A stretch of DNA of 64,000 nucleotides from G965220305 sp965220305 (GTDB taxonomy: Bacteria; Chloroflexota; Dehalococcoidia; Lucifugimonadales; UBA3495). The number at the start of each line of letters is the position of its first letter. Positions within the stretch are counted from its first letter, which is position 1. The notes beneath the pieces are model-generated. The model worked only from the letters and a program-made list of their open reading frames with translations. It did no database searches and was not told the DNA's origin. The stretch covers positions 2,604,001 through 2,668,000 of the forward strand of contig OZ244817.1 in NCBI GenBank assembly GCA_965220305.1, in the 5' to 3' direction. The position numbers were made by a program, and so were the translations under genes. This document shows, one piece after another, positions 27,007-35,008 of this stretch.

Positions 27007-28824
27007 CTAAGCCGGAACTTCACACGCCTGGCGCAGCCACTCCCGGTCGCCGTCGCCCAGCATGGGGCCGATGGTTTCCCAGACCCGATGGTGGTAGCCG
27101 TCCAGCCAGGCCTTCTCCGCCGCCGCTAGCTGTTCCCAGTCAATCAGCGCCCTATCGAAGGGGATCAGGGTCAGCGGTTCCAGTTGGAGCCAGCGCCGCC
27201 CGTCCGGGTGCTGGGGCAACTCTTCCTCGGGGGCGACCACGTACAGGTTCTCCAGGCGGACGCCGCCCCAACCGCCTTCGTAGTAACCCGGCTCGTTGGA
27301 GACAATCATTCCCACCTGGAAAGGCTCGTCTGCGCCCCGGGGGGTAATCCGCTGCGGGCCTTCATGGACGTTGAGGAAGGCCCCCACGCCGTGGCCGGTA
27401 CCGTGGCCGTAGTCCAGCCCCGAATTCCAGAGGAAAGTGCGGGCCAAGGCGTCCAGGGCGACGCCGCCCGTTCCCTCCGGGAACTTCTGCATTGCCAGGT
27501 TGATGTGGCCCCGCAGCACCAGGGTATAGACTTCCTTCTGCCGCTGGGTGGGCGAGCCGATTATCACGGTGCGGGTGTCGTCGGTGGTGCCGCCCAGCAT
27601 TTGCACCCCGGAGTCCACCAGGAAAAGCTCCCCTAGCTGCAACTCCACCTCCGGGCTGGCGTCGCCGTAGTGGACGATGGCCCCGTTGGCCCCGGCGGCG
27701 GCGATGGTGGTAAAGCTGAGGTCGTAGAAGCCGTCCTCGCTGGCGTACTCTTCGTGGAGCATGTCGCTGTAGCCCAGCTCGCTGATGCGCCCTCCACCTT
27801 TGATGGTGTCCTCCAGCCGCTTCAGGCTGCGTACCTTGGCGGCCCCGGCGTGCCGGTGGGACGCCCGGCTGGCGGCGACCTCGGCCTCGTTCTTGAGGGC
27901 CTTCAGCAGCACCACCGGGTTGGGCCTTTCGTGCAGCCGCTGTTCCGGGGAAAGGAGCAGCCGGGTGCCCATGGTGGCGCCCGAAGGATCGAGCCAGACT
28001 GCGCCGGTGGCCTCGGCCCCCACCTGGCGCATCGCTTCCGCGTAGGCTTCGTAGGGCTGAAACTCAATCAGCGATGCCAGGGACTCCTGTATCTCTTGTG
28101 GAGGAGTAACCCGAGTGAAGCAGGTGGCGCGCTCCGGCTCGATGACCAGGTAGCCCTCGAACACCGGGTTGTAGGCGATGTCGCTGCCCCGCAGGTTGGT
28201 CACCCAGGCTATCTCGTCCAGCTTGGTCATAACCAGCAAGCGGGTACCCGCCGATTCCATCTCCTTCCTGACCTTGGCAAGTTTTTCCGCCACGTCGCAG
28301 CCGGTCACTTCGCCGGACAGGGAGTAGATTGGATTGCTGGGCGGCGGGGGCTGGTCATCCCAAATGGCGTCCACCAGATTTTCGGAGATGGGCGCCAGCT
28401 TGGAGTCGGGGGAGCGCAGGGCGGCGGCGTAGACGGCGTGGGCCTGGGTGGAGACCACGAAGGGGTCGAAGCCGACGGTGAGACTGCCCCGCTGGCTTTC
28501 CAACTCGGTTAGCCACTGGCTCAGGGAGTATTCCCCGGACAGCCCCAGCTTATGCACCCGGAAGTTGTCCGGGTCCACCTCGTTGTCGGCCTGTATATAG
28601 TACCGGGAGTCCACGAATAGGTGGTTCCCCTCCGGAGAGATTAGCGCATCTCCAGCCGAGCCGGTGAAGCCGGTTATGGCCGTGCGGCGGCGGGTATATT
28701 CGGGCACGTACTCGTTCAGGTGGGCGTCGGAGGAGAGCACCAGATAGGCGTCCACCTGGTGTTCGGCAAGGCGGTCGTACAGCCTCTGCAATCTTTGGGA
28801 GATGCCCTCTTTGTCTATAGCCAT
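27007..28824 (-). CDS. pepP: Xaa-Pro aminopeptidase (M24B, long form)
   Basis: 605 aa cytoplasmic metallopeptidase removing N-terminal residues before proline. Two creatinase-like N-terminal domains (res 1-300) precede the pita-bread catalytic domain. Dinuclear metal ligands: Asp in DSGVQMLGGTTDDTRTV (two Asp), His in GHGTGHGVGAFLNVHEG, Glu in SNEPGYYEGGWGGVRLEN (two Glu). The length matches the eukaryotic-like APP1 form rather than E. coli PepP. An ATG start (MAIDKEGISQRL) with GGAG 11 bases upstream is preferred over a TTG three codons earlier. Confidence 0.92.
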   Translation of the reverse strand: MAIDKEGISQRLQRLYDRLAEHQVDAYLVLSSDAHLNEYVPEYTRRRTAITGFTGSAGDALISPEGNHLFVDSRYYIQADNEVDPDNFRVHKLGLSGEYSLSQWLTELESQRGSLTVGFDPFVVSTQAHAVYAAALRSPDSKLAPISENLVDAIWDDQPPPPSNPIYSLSGEVTGCDVAEKLAKVRKEMESAGTRLLVMTKLDEIAWVTNLRGSDIAYNPVFEGYLVIEPERATCFTRVTPPQEIQESLASLIEFQPYEAYAEAMRQVGAEATGAVWLDPSGATMGTRLLLSPEQRLHERPNPVVLLKALKNEAEVAASRASHRHAGAAKVRSLKRLEDTIKGGGRISELGYSDMLHEEYASEDGFYDLSFTTIAAAGANGAIVHYGDASPEVELQLGELFLVDSGVQMLGGTTDDTRTVIIGSPTQRQKEVYTLVLRGHINLAMQKFPEGTGGVALDALARTFLWNSGLDYGHGTGHGVGAFLNVHEGPQRITPRGADEPFQVGMIVSNEPGYYEGGWGGVRLENLYVVAPEEELPQHPDGRRWLQLEPLTLIPFDRALIDWEQLAAAEKAWLDGYHHRVWETIGPMLGDGDREWLRQACEVPA

Positions 28825-28984
28825 GATTGTCAATGCTCCGCTATGAAGTTTCTGCCGTCATGCCCCTAATGGGAACCAGAGCCGTGATGATTATAGCAGC
28901 AGTCTTGGGGGTTCCGTTTGCCGATGGGCAATACCCCATGCTAACATACCGGAATCTTGTCCCAAAGCCAATATGAGATGTTAC

Positions 28985-29374
28985 CTAATTATTTATCTGA
29001 CGAAATTCATCGACGTTATCAAACTCGTACCAGAATTCGATATCCAGGTCAGAACCCACCGTGTGGAAAAAGGGCAAGCCGAGCCGCATGGCCGGTGGAG
29101 AAGCATCCTTTTCGGTTAGTTTTTTCAGTGCTGCGACAATTGCAGGGGAACAGTTGTGGAAACTTACGATGTCATCGACCTTTACCCCATACCCGCATAT
29201 TGACCCTCCAAATTTGAACGCCACTCCTGGCAGTTCGTGTTCACGGATTGCTGCTCGAATCGAACGGGCAGACTCTCCAATGATCGGCGCAATTTCGCTC
29301 GTTAGCAACCCCGCGCGCGGTTCGACCATCCATGCCCGACGGCCTATGTCGTCAGAAATCTCTGGTATTTTCAT
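28985..29374 (-). CDS. Hypothetical protein downstream of IS copy 2
   Basis: 129 aa protein, not recognised. Middle region SEIAPIIGESARSIRAAIREHELPG looks like a helix-turn-helix or helical repeat. The N-terminus lacks a signal. The ATG is preceded by GGGAGGAAGCACA, and the IS at 29398 begins only 23 bases upstream of the start codon. The insertion leaves the ribosome-binding site intact but removes the native promoter. Composition is lower in GC than aminopeptidase P. Confidence 0.55.
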   Translation of the reverse strand: MKIPEISDDIGRRAWMVEPRAGLLTSEIAPIIGESARSIRAAIREHELPGVAFKFGGSICGYGVKVDDIVSFHNCSPAIVAALKKLTEKDASPPAMRLGLPFFHTVGSDLDIEFWYEFDNVDEFRQINN

Positions 29375-29397
29375 TGTGCTTCCTCCCAAAGTAGTAA

Positions 29398-30504
29398 CTC
29401 ATGTTACGCACAGGATGAGGATAATGGTAGATTAGAGCTATGGATAAAGAGATGTTGGAACTGTACAGCGATTACCTGTTGAGTTCCTTTGGCGCCGCCA
29501 CAGCGACGGGCTTGTCATCCACGGTGGAAGGCGCGGTCAGCCATGACCAAGTAACGCGCTTTCTGTCGAGGGAAGACTATGACTCCAAAACCCTATGGGA
29601 ACAGGTCAAGCCGATGGTGCGCGCCATGGAACAGCCGGATGGGGTACTGATCTTTGATGACACCATCCAGGAAAAGCCCTATACGGACGAGAACGAACTG
29701 ATTAGCTGGCATTTCGACCATAGCAAGAACCGTTCAGTCAAGGGAATTAACCTGCTCAACTGCATGTATTACGCTGGGGGCGCAGCGGTTCCCGTGGCCT
29801 ACGAACTCATCCGAAAACCGCTGGTGTACCGCGATGAGAAGACCGGCAGGCACAAGCGTAAGAGCGAAGTCACCAAGAATGAACTGATGCGCCGGATGTT
29901 GAGAGTCTGTCAGCGCAATCAGTTGCAATATCGCTACGTGCTGGCTGACAGTTGGTTTTCCGCCAAGGAGAACCTGGACTTCATACGCTGGGAACTGGAC
30001 CGGCATTTCATTGTTGCGCTCAAGTCGAATCGGACGGCTGCATTGAGCTATGAAGGGAAGCTGCAGGGCAACTTCTCCCGCATAGACTCGCTGGACTTGC
30101 CAGAACATCAAGCGGTGCAGTGCTGGCTGAGGGGGTTGGAGTTCCCGGTCCGGCTCGTTCGCCAAGTCTTTACAAACAAGGATGGCAGCACCGGGACATT
30201 GTATCTGGCCTCAAGCGATCTGGACTGCGATGGACCAACCATCTGCGCGATCTACCAGAAACGGTGGAAAGTGGAGACCTTTCATAAGACGCTCAAGTCC
30301 AATGCCGCCCTTGCCAAGTCGCCTACCAGGACGGAGCGCACCCAAAGCAACCACTGTTTCATGTCCATCTATGCGGCCTTCCGGTTGGAAGGACTCCGGT
30401 TGAAGCATGGAATGAACCACTTTGCCTTGAGAGCCAGGCTCTATCTCAAGGCCATCCGCCATGCTTTCGATGAACTCCAACTCCTTAAGGCTGCGTAACA
30501 TCAG
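29398..30504 (+). mobile_element. IS4-type insertion sequence, copy 2 (intact)
   Basis: 1107-bp element with the same ends as copy 1 (CTCATGTTACGCA left, TGCGTAACATCAG right), flanked by the direct repeat GTAGTAA (29391-29397 and 30505-30511). Two independent insertions with different target repeats in one 12-kb interval show recent transposition. Confidence 0.9.
29440..30498 (+). CDS. IS4-type DDE transposase (intact)
   Basis: 352 aa transposase. Catalytic Asp residues in GVLIFDDTIQ (near res 85-94) and YVLADSWFSAKENL (near res 165-178), and the signature YQKRWKVETFHKTLK (YxxRxxxExxxxxxK, near res 270-284). The frame fills the element almost end to end. It is the likely source of the frameshifted copy 1. 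Confidence 0.9.
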   Translation: MDKEMLELYSDYLLSSFGAATATGLSSTVEGAVSHDQVTRFLSREDYDSKTLWEQVKPMVRAMEQPDGVLIFDDTIQEKPYTDENELISWHFDHSKNRSVKGINLLNCMYYAGGAAVPVAYELIRKPLVYRDEKTGRHKRKSEVTKNELMRRMLRVCQRNQLQYRYVLADSWFSAKENLDFIRWELDRHFIVALKSNRTAALSYEGKLQGNFSRIDSLDLPEHQAVQCWLRGLEFPVRLVRQVFTNKDGSTGTLYLASSDLDCDGPTICAIYQKRWKVETFHKTLKSNAALAKSPTRTERTQSNHCFMSIYAAFRLEGLRLKHGMNHFALRARLYLKAIRHAFDELQLLKAA

Positions 30505-30646
30505 GTAGTAATTTCATTGTAAACCCGAAAAATCGGAAACTTGTCGGAAAACAGGAGCAAAACAGATGAATTTGCGAGGGTTCATTATTGTCACGTGGAC
30601 ACAACCCTCAAGACTCATTCCAATGCTAGTGCAGTGAGGGATACCC

Positions 30647-31267
30647 ATGTATTCACCCGAGGACATTCATTACAAGCTTGAAGAACTAGAACGATTGATT
30701 CGGGATTTCGACGGCTACGAACTTCGCAATCTTGAAGGCTTCATGACACAGACGGCCGATACCCTTCGGGTAATCCGTAGGGATTTAGCTGAGACCAAAT
30801 CCAAAGCTGATGGTGTGAAGGCGCATATTGATTTGGAGAGGAACCGACTCACCCGGGATGCGGCAATCCGCAATATTTCAAAGATTGTGAAAGAGTGGGG
30901 ATTCCCGCTAGTGGGCTTGGCACATGGCGATGATGTCACTGAGTTGGCGCATTTCTTATTCACGGGAGACTGGCTCAACAAGAGCGACCTTGAATCCTTC
31001 TTCGACACTGACCTTTTGTTGACCGTTTTGTTCGATAGTGGTCTTCCGTTGTTCATCGTGGTCGAGATCTCATTCCTAATCGAGACTGATGATATTGAAA
31101 GAGCGGATGTCAATGCTTTTGTATTGCAAAATATTACTGGGGTATATTCTTGTGGGGCAGTAATCGGGTGTGACATCATGCCGGACGCGGCGGAGAAGAT
31201 CAACGCCGACGATACAATGCTCCTATACTGCATACCCGATAGAGAAGTATTCGGGAAGCACGGCTGA
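30647..31267 (+). CDS. Hypothetical coiled-coil protein with nuclease-like C-terminus
   Basis: 206 aa. Residues 1-75 form a heptad-rich coiled coil (EDIHYKLEELERLIRDF..). The C-terminal half has the pattern PLFIVVEISFLIETDDIERADVNA followed by GAVIGCDI, resembling cyanobacterial/Chloroflexota DUF3782-type proteins assigned to the PD-(D/E)XK nuclease fold; here the Lys is replaced by Ser (EIS), so activity is uncertain. GC is lower than in neighbours. Lies between two mobile elements; a defence or mobile-element accessory role is only a guess. Confidence 0.55.
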   Translation: MYSPEDIHYKLEELERLIRDFDGYELRNLEGFMTQTADTLRVIRRDLAETKSKADGVKAHIDLERNRLTRDAAIRNISKIVKEWGFPLVGLAHGDDVTELAHFLFTGDWLNKSDLESFFDTDLLLTVLFDSGLPLFIVVEISFLIETDDIERADVNAFVLQNITGVYSCGAVIGCDIMPDAAEKINADDTMLLYCIPDREVFGKHG

Positions 31268-31591
31268 ATTTACCGGAATCATCACGACCACCAAGGTTGT
31301 TTACCACCCGACCTACTCCTGATGGAAGACCTCGCCCTGCTGCCATACTTCGTCAGCCTGGCCCCGACTCTTACCAGCGAGGGCGACAACGTTGGGAAGC
31401 CCGGAGAAGTGTTCCCGCTCCTCCAACTGCTCCCAGGTCAAGGATTGTCGGTGTCCAGAAGTATCATTGGAGGTATTGTATTTCCCGGCCAGCGCGTCGT
31501 AGCGCGGGTCGTGGTCATATTCCGCTGCCCGGAACTTGCCCCTCCAGCGCGAGGCGAAGGACGGCGCACGTGCCCCCGTATCTTCCCTTAG

Positions 31592-33020
31592 TACTACAGT
31601 TGCAGATTGAAAACGACTAGGATTGGGGCAATCAACGGGTGGTGAGGTGAGGCTGTGGCAGTGCATGGGGATGGGGTGGCAGAGGTCGCCCGGTGGGCTG
31701 AGGGTATCGACCGGGTACACGAGTGCATTGCGGGGCGGTTCCGGCGTCCCGAACCACGTCGACGATCGCTGGACTATCTGAAAGGGCTGCTCAGTCCGGT
31801 GGAGCGCAAGAACGGCTGGCAACTGGCGGAGCAGGCCGGGGACGCCACACCCTATGGGGTGCAGCATCTGCTGTCAACCTACATTTGGGACGCGGACCTG
31901 GTTCGCGATGATCTCAGGGACTACGTGGTGGAGCACCTGGGCGACGCCAACGGGGTGTTGGTGGTGGACGAGACTGGGTTTCTGAAGAAGGGCAACAAGT
32001 CTGTGGGGGTGCAGCGTCAGTACAGCGGCACGGCGGGACGGATCGAGAACTGCCAGATTGGGGTATTCTTGACCTACGCTACTGCCAAGGGGAGGACCCT
32101 GCTGGACCGGGAGCTTTACCTGCCTCAGGTGTGGGCCGATGACCAGGAACGCCGGGAGGAGGCTGGCGTGCCGGAGCAAGTGGCGTTTCGCACCAAGCCG
32201 CAACTGGCCCGGCGGATGCTGGAACGGGCGGTGGAGTCGGGAGTCCCCTTCGGCTGGGCCACCGGGGACGAGGTCTACGGCAATGACCGCAACCTGCGGC
32301 TGTGGCTGGAGCGGCGGGACGTTCCTCACGTGCTGGCCATCAAGAGCAATGAGAAGTTGTGGGCTGGGACGGACCAGGGTCCGCGCCAAGTGCGGGCTGA
32401 CCGGCTGGCGTCTGGGGTTGAAGAGTCGGGCTGGGTCCGGCTGAGCGCCGGTGATGGGGCCAAGGGTCCTCGGGTCTACGACTGGGCCTTGGTGGATATT
32501 CGGCCCCTGAGAGAACCTGGCAAGGGGTACTGGCTGCTGGCCCGGCGCAGCGTGGCCAAGCCCGAGGAACTGGCCTACTACGTGTGCTACGGCCCGACGG
32601 GAACAGCCCTGGAGGAACTGGTGCGGGTGGCCGGAACCCGGTGGGCCATTGAGGAATGCTTTGAGGAGGCCAAGGGACAGGTGGGACTGGACCAATACGA
32701 GGTGCGCCGGTGGGACGGCTGGTACCGGCACATCACCCTGGCGATGCTGGCCCACGCCTACCTGGCGGTGGTACGGCGCCAGGCATCGTCGCCGGGACGT
32801 CTGGGAGAAAAGGGGGCTGCCCCAGTTTGGAGGAAAGGCTGATACCGCTGACGGTGCCCGAGGTTCGGCGGTTACTCTACCGGCTGATATGGAGACACCA
32901 CCCTACGGACGAATCAGTGCTGCGGTGGTCTCAGTGGAGACGGCGGCACCAAGCAACGGCCCGGCGCTGTCATTACCGACGCCGCCTGAAACTCCTCACC
33001 ACATATCTGCAACTGTAGTA
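31592..33020 (+). mobile_element. IS701-family insertion sequence
   Basis: 1429-bp element with perfect 16-bp terminal inverted repeats TACTACAGTTGCAGAT, flanked by the 4-bp direct repeat TTAG (31588-31591 and 33021-33024), which matches the YTAR target known for IS701. Encodes one transposase on the plus strand. Confidence 0.9.
31655..33018 (+). CDS. IS701-family transposase (frame changes near 32815)
   Basis: DDE transposase with catalytic regions GVLVVDETGFLKKG, GWATGDEVYGND and RWAIEECFEEAKG. Frame 1 (from the GTG at 31655) ends in a tail unrelated to the family at 32842. The expected C-terminus (ERLIPLTVPEVRRLLYRL, then WSQWRRRHQ) is in the -1 frame up to 33018. The change falls at GAAAAGGGGG, where A-AAG-GGG would permit a -1 slip. 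Whether this is programmed frameshifting or a one-base lesion cannot be decided here. Confidence 0.8.
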
Positions 33021-33022
33021 TT

Positions 33023-33872
33023 AGAGGGTGTGTGAAAAGCAGGTTGGAGTTATGGTAATCTACGGGGATGACAAGAAAACCGTATCCCACCGACCTGACC
33101 GATGCCCAATGGGAAGAGTTGGCCCCGTTGCTCCCGCTGGCCAAACCTGGGGGACATCCGCGCACCATAGACTTGCGGGAAGTGATAAACGCCATCCTCT
33201 ACGTCCTGCGAAGCGGCTGCTCCTGGCGTATGTTGCCCCATGACTTCCCGCCCTGGGGCAGCGTATGGTGGTACTTCCGCCGCTGGCGGAAAGCTGGCGT
33301 ATGGGAACAAGTCCACGAGGCCCTGCGCCCTAAGGTCCGGGAGTCAGAGGGACGGGAACCCGGTCCTTCCGCCGCCATCATTGACAGCCAATCGGTGAAG
33401 ACTACGGAAAAAGGGGGCCTCGCGGCTACGATGCCGGGAAGAAAGTGTGGGGACGAAAGCGGCATATCGTAGTAGACACTATGGGTTTGCTGCTGGACGT
33501 AGTGGTGCATCCAGCGAATATCCAGGACCGGGACGGGGCCAAGCTGGTCATCAGCAAGCTGACCGGCCGGTTTCCCCGGCTGGAACTGGTCTGGGCCGAC
33601 GGCGGTTATGCCGGAAAGCTGGTTGAGTGGGTCCGCGACTTTGCGGGCTGGACGCTGGAGATTGTCAAGCGGCCCCGGGAGAGCCCTGGTTTCGAGGTCC
33701 TGCCTCGAAGATGGGTGGTTGAACGCACACTGGCCTGGCTGGGCCGGTCCCGGAGGCTGAGCAAGGACTACGAAACTCTGACGGAAACCAGTGAAGCTTG
33801 GATACACATTGCGATGATTCATCTGATGCTCCGGCGGCTCAAACCAGCTTGATTGCTTTTCACACACCCTCT
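33023..33872 (+). mobile_element. IS5-family (IS427-like) insertion sequence
   Basis: 850-bp element with perfect 19-bp inverted repeats AGAGGGTGTGTGAAAAGCA (33023-33041 and complement at 33854-33872). It abuts the TTAG target duplication of the IS701 element. No clean direct repeat flanks it. Contains two overlapping frames typical of the IS427 group. Confidence 0.88.
33068..33852 (+). CDS. IS5-family transposase expressed from two overlapping frames
   Basis: First frame (33068-33472, MTRKPYPTDLTDAQWEELAP) contains the helical DNA-binding part and catalytic Asp in IIDSQSVKTT. The second frame (to 33852) supplies WADGGYAGKL (Asp) and RRWVVERTLAWLGR (Glu). Correct family sequence KGGPRGYDAGKK requires a -1 shift at GAAAAAGGGGGC around 33410-33420. 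The arrangement is normal for IS427-type elements and is probably programmed. Confidence 0.85.
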
Positions 33873-34073
33873 GAGAGACTGTTCGATAAGCGATGACAGC
33901 GACATACCCCGGGTGCGGGCGTACTGCTTGGCTATCGGGACCAGTTCGGCATCCACGGTAATGGTGAGCTTTTGTTTCATCGTAACTCGTTGCCCTATTG
34001 CTTCGTATCCTGACAACATACCCAAGTGACAGTTTCCATCCCCCAACAACCCCCGGTCAATGGCTGGAGGACT

Positions 34074-34958
34074 CTACGGACGCAACGCCTCCCCCAAGAA
34101 CTCCCGCATCACCCCGGCCACTTCCTGGGGCTTGTGGTACCCGATGTCGTGGACGGTTTCGGGGATCCAACGCACCTGGCAGTCGGCGATGGCTTCCGCT
34201 GCCGCCGCGACCCGCTGCTGTTTTACCAGGGCCCGCTCCGAGTTGGCCCGTTCCGGCAACGCCCCGGCTGGGATGATGATGGTGGGGCAGGCGACCGTTG
34301 GGTAGGACTGGGACGCCGGTTCCTCCCACATGGCCTGCATCACCTGGAAATGGTTCTCCGGGCGCAGAATATCCTGTATCTGTCCAGCCTCGTCCTCGTA
34401 CACCATGGTCTGGACAATGCGTTCAATTTCGTCATTCCAGCAGAAGGAAAGCTGGACTCGCAGCCGGTCCAGGAACTGCTGGCGGGTGCCGGACACGTCC
34501 CGGGGCCTAACCCGGGCCCGCACTTCCCCCCAGGTGGTGGTATCCTCGGTGTCCCGGGAGGTGCCTCCATCCAGCAGCCCCAGGGCTGTGGCCCGGTAGG
34601 GGTGTCGCGCGGCCACGTTGAGGGCCACGGTGGCTCCCCAGGAATGCCCAAAGACCGCGGCCCGGGAGATGTCCAGGTGGTCCATCAGCCCCACCACGTC
34701 CTGGGTGAGGGTGGCCCAATCGTAGCCGCTGCCGGCCTGGGTGGTCTGGCCGTGGCCCCGCTGGTCCGGGGCGATGAGGCGGTATTGCTCCCGCAGGTGG
34801 GGAGCAATCAGGTCGTACCAATGGGCCGAGGAAGCCAACCCGTGCAGCAGTACCACCGGCGGGCCGTCGCCGCCCCAGTCCAGGTACCGGACTCGCAGGT
34901 CACCGATGTCGGCCCAATTTTCCGTGGGCGCATGGCGGGATGCTTTGGGTGTAGCCAA
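34074..34958 (-). CDS. Alpha/beta hydrolase (haloalkane dehalogenase/epoxide hydrolase-like)
   Basis: 294 aa hydrolase. Oxyanion motif VVLLHGLASSAHWYD (near res 35-49), DQRGHGQTT, nucleophile elbow VFGHSWGATVALN (Ser near res 103), acid region PTIIIPAGALPERAN and catalytic His in ETVHDIGYH. The nucleophile is Ser, so esterase, C-C hydrolase or lactonase chemistry is more likely than dehalogenation. The start is TTG, supported by AAGGAG six bases upstream and the absence of an ATG nearby. Confidence 0.87.
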   Translation of the reverse strand: MATPKASRHAPTENWADIGDLRVRYLDWGGDGPPVVLLHGLASSAHWYDLIAPHLREQYRLIAPDQRGHGQTTQAGSGYDWATLTQDVVGLMDHLDISRAAVFGHSWGATVALNVAARHPYRATALGLLDGGTSRDTEDTTTWGEVRARVRPRDVSGTRQQFLDRLRVQLSFCWNDEIERIVQTMVYEDEAGQIQDILRPENHFQVMQAMWEEPASQSYPTVACPTIIIPAGALPERANSERALVKQQRVAAAAEAIADCQVRWIPETVHDIGYHKPQEVAGVMREFLGEALRP

Positions 34959-35008
34959 GGTGAACTCCTTTCGGAAGGGACTGAGTAAATCAGTAGGTCT
35001 AGCATATC

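Larger units (their letters stand above)
31313..33980 (-). pseudogene. VapB-like antitoxin gene split by tandem IS elements
   Basis: The right fragment (33873..33980) starts MKQKLTITVDAELVPIAKQY and runs to SLSSLIEQSLR, a ribbon-helix-helix-type antitoxin N-terminus, then enters the IS5 element. The left fragment, just outside the IS701 end (31591 downwards), continues in the same sense as LREDTGARAPSFASRWRGKF then DHDPRYDALAGKY, the usual antitoxin C-terminal pattern. Joining SLR to LRED restores the gene. Immediately after, in another frame, ATG at 31467 reads MILLDTDNP-stop, like the first residues of a PIN-domain (VapC) toxin; no further PIN sequence is seen. The toxin is therefore lost. 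Confidence 0.65.

Noticed and set aside
33068..33852. IS5 transposase as a pseudogene
   Set aside because: Two overlapping frames joined by a slippery A/G run are the normal arrangement in IS427-type elements and both terminal repeats are perfect.
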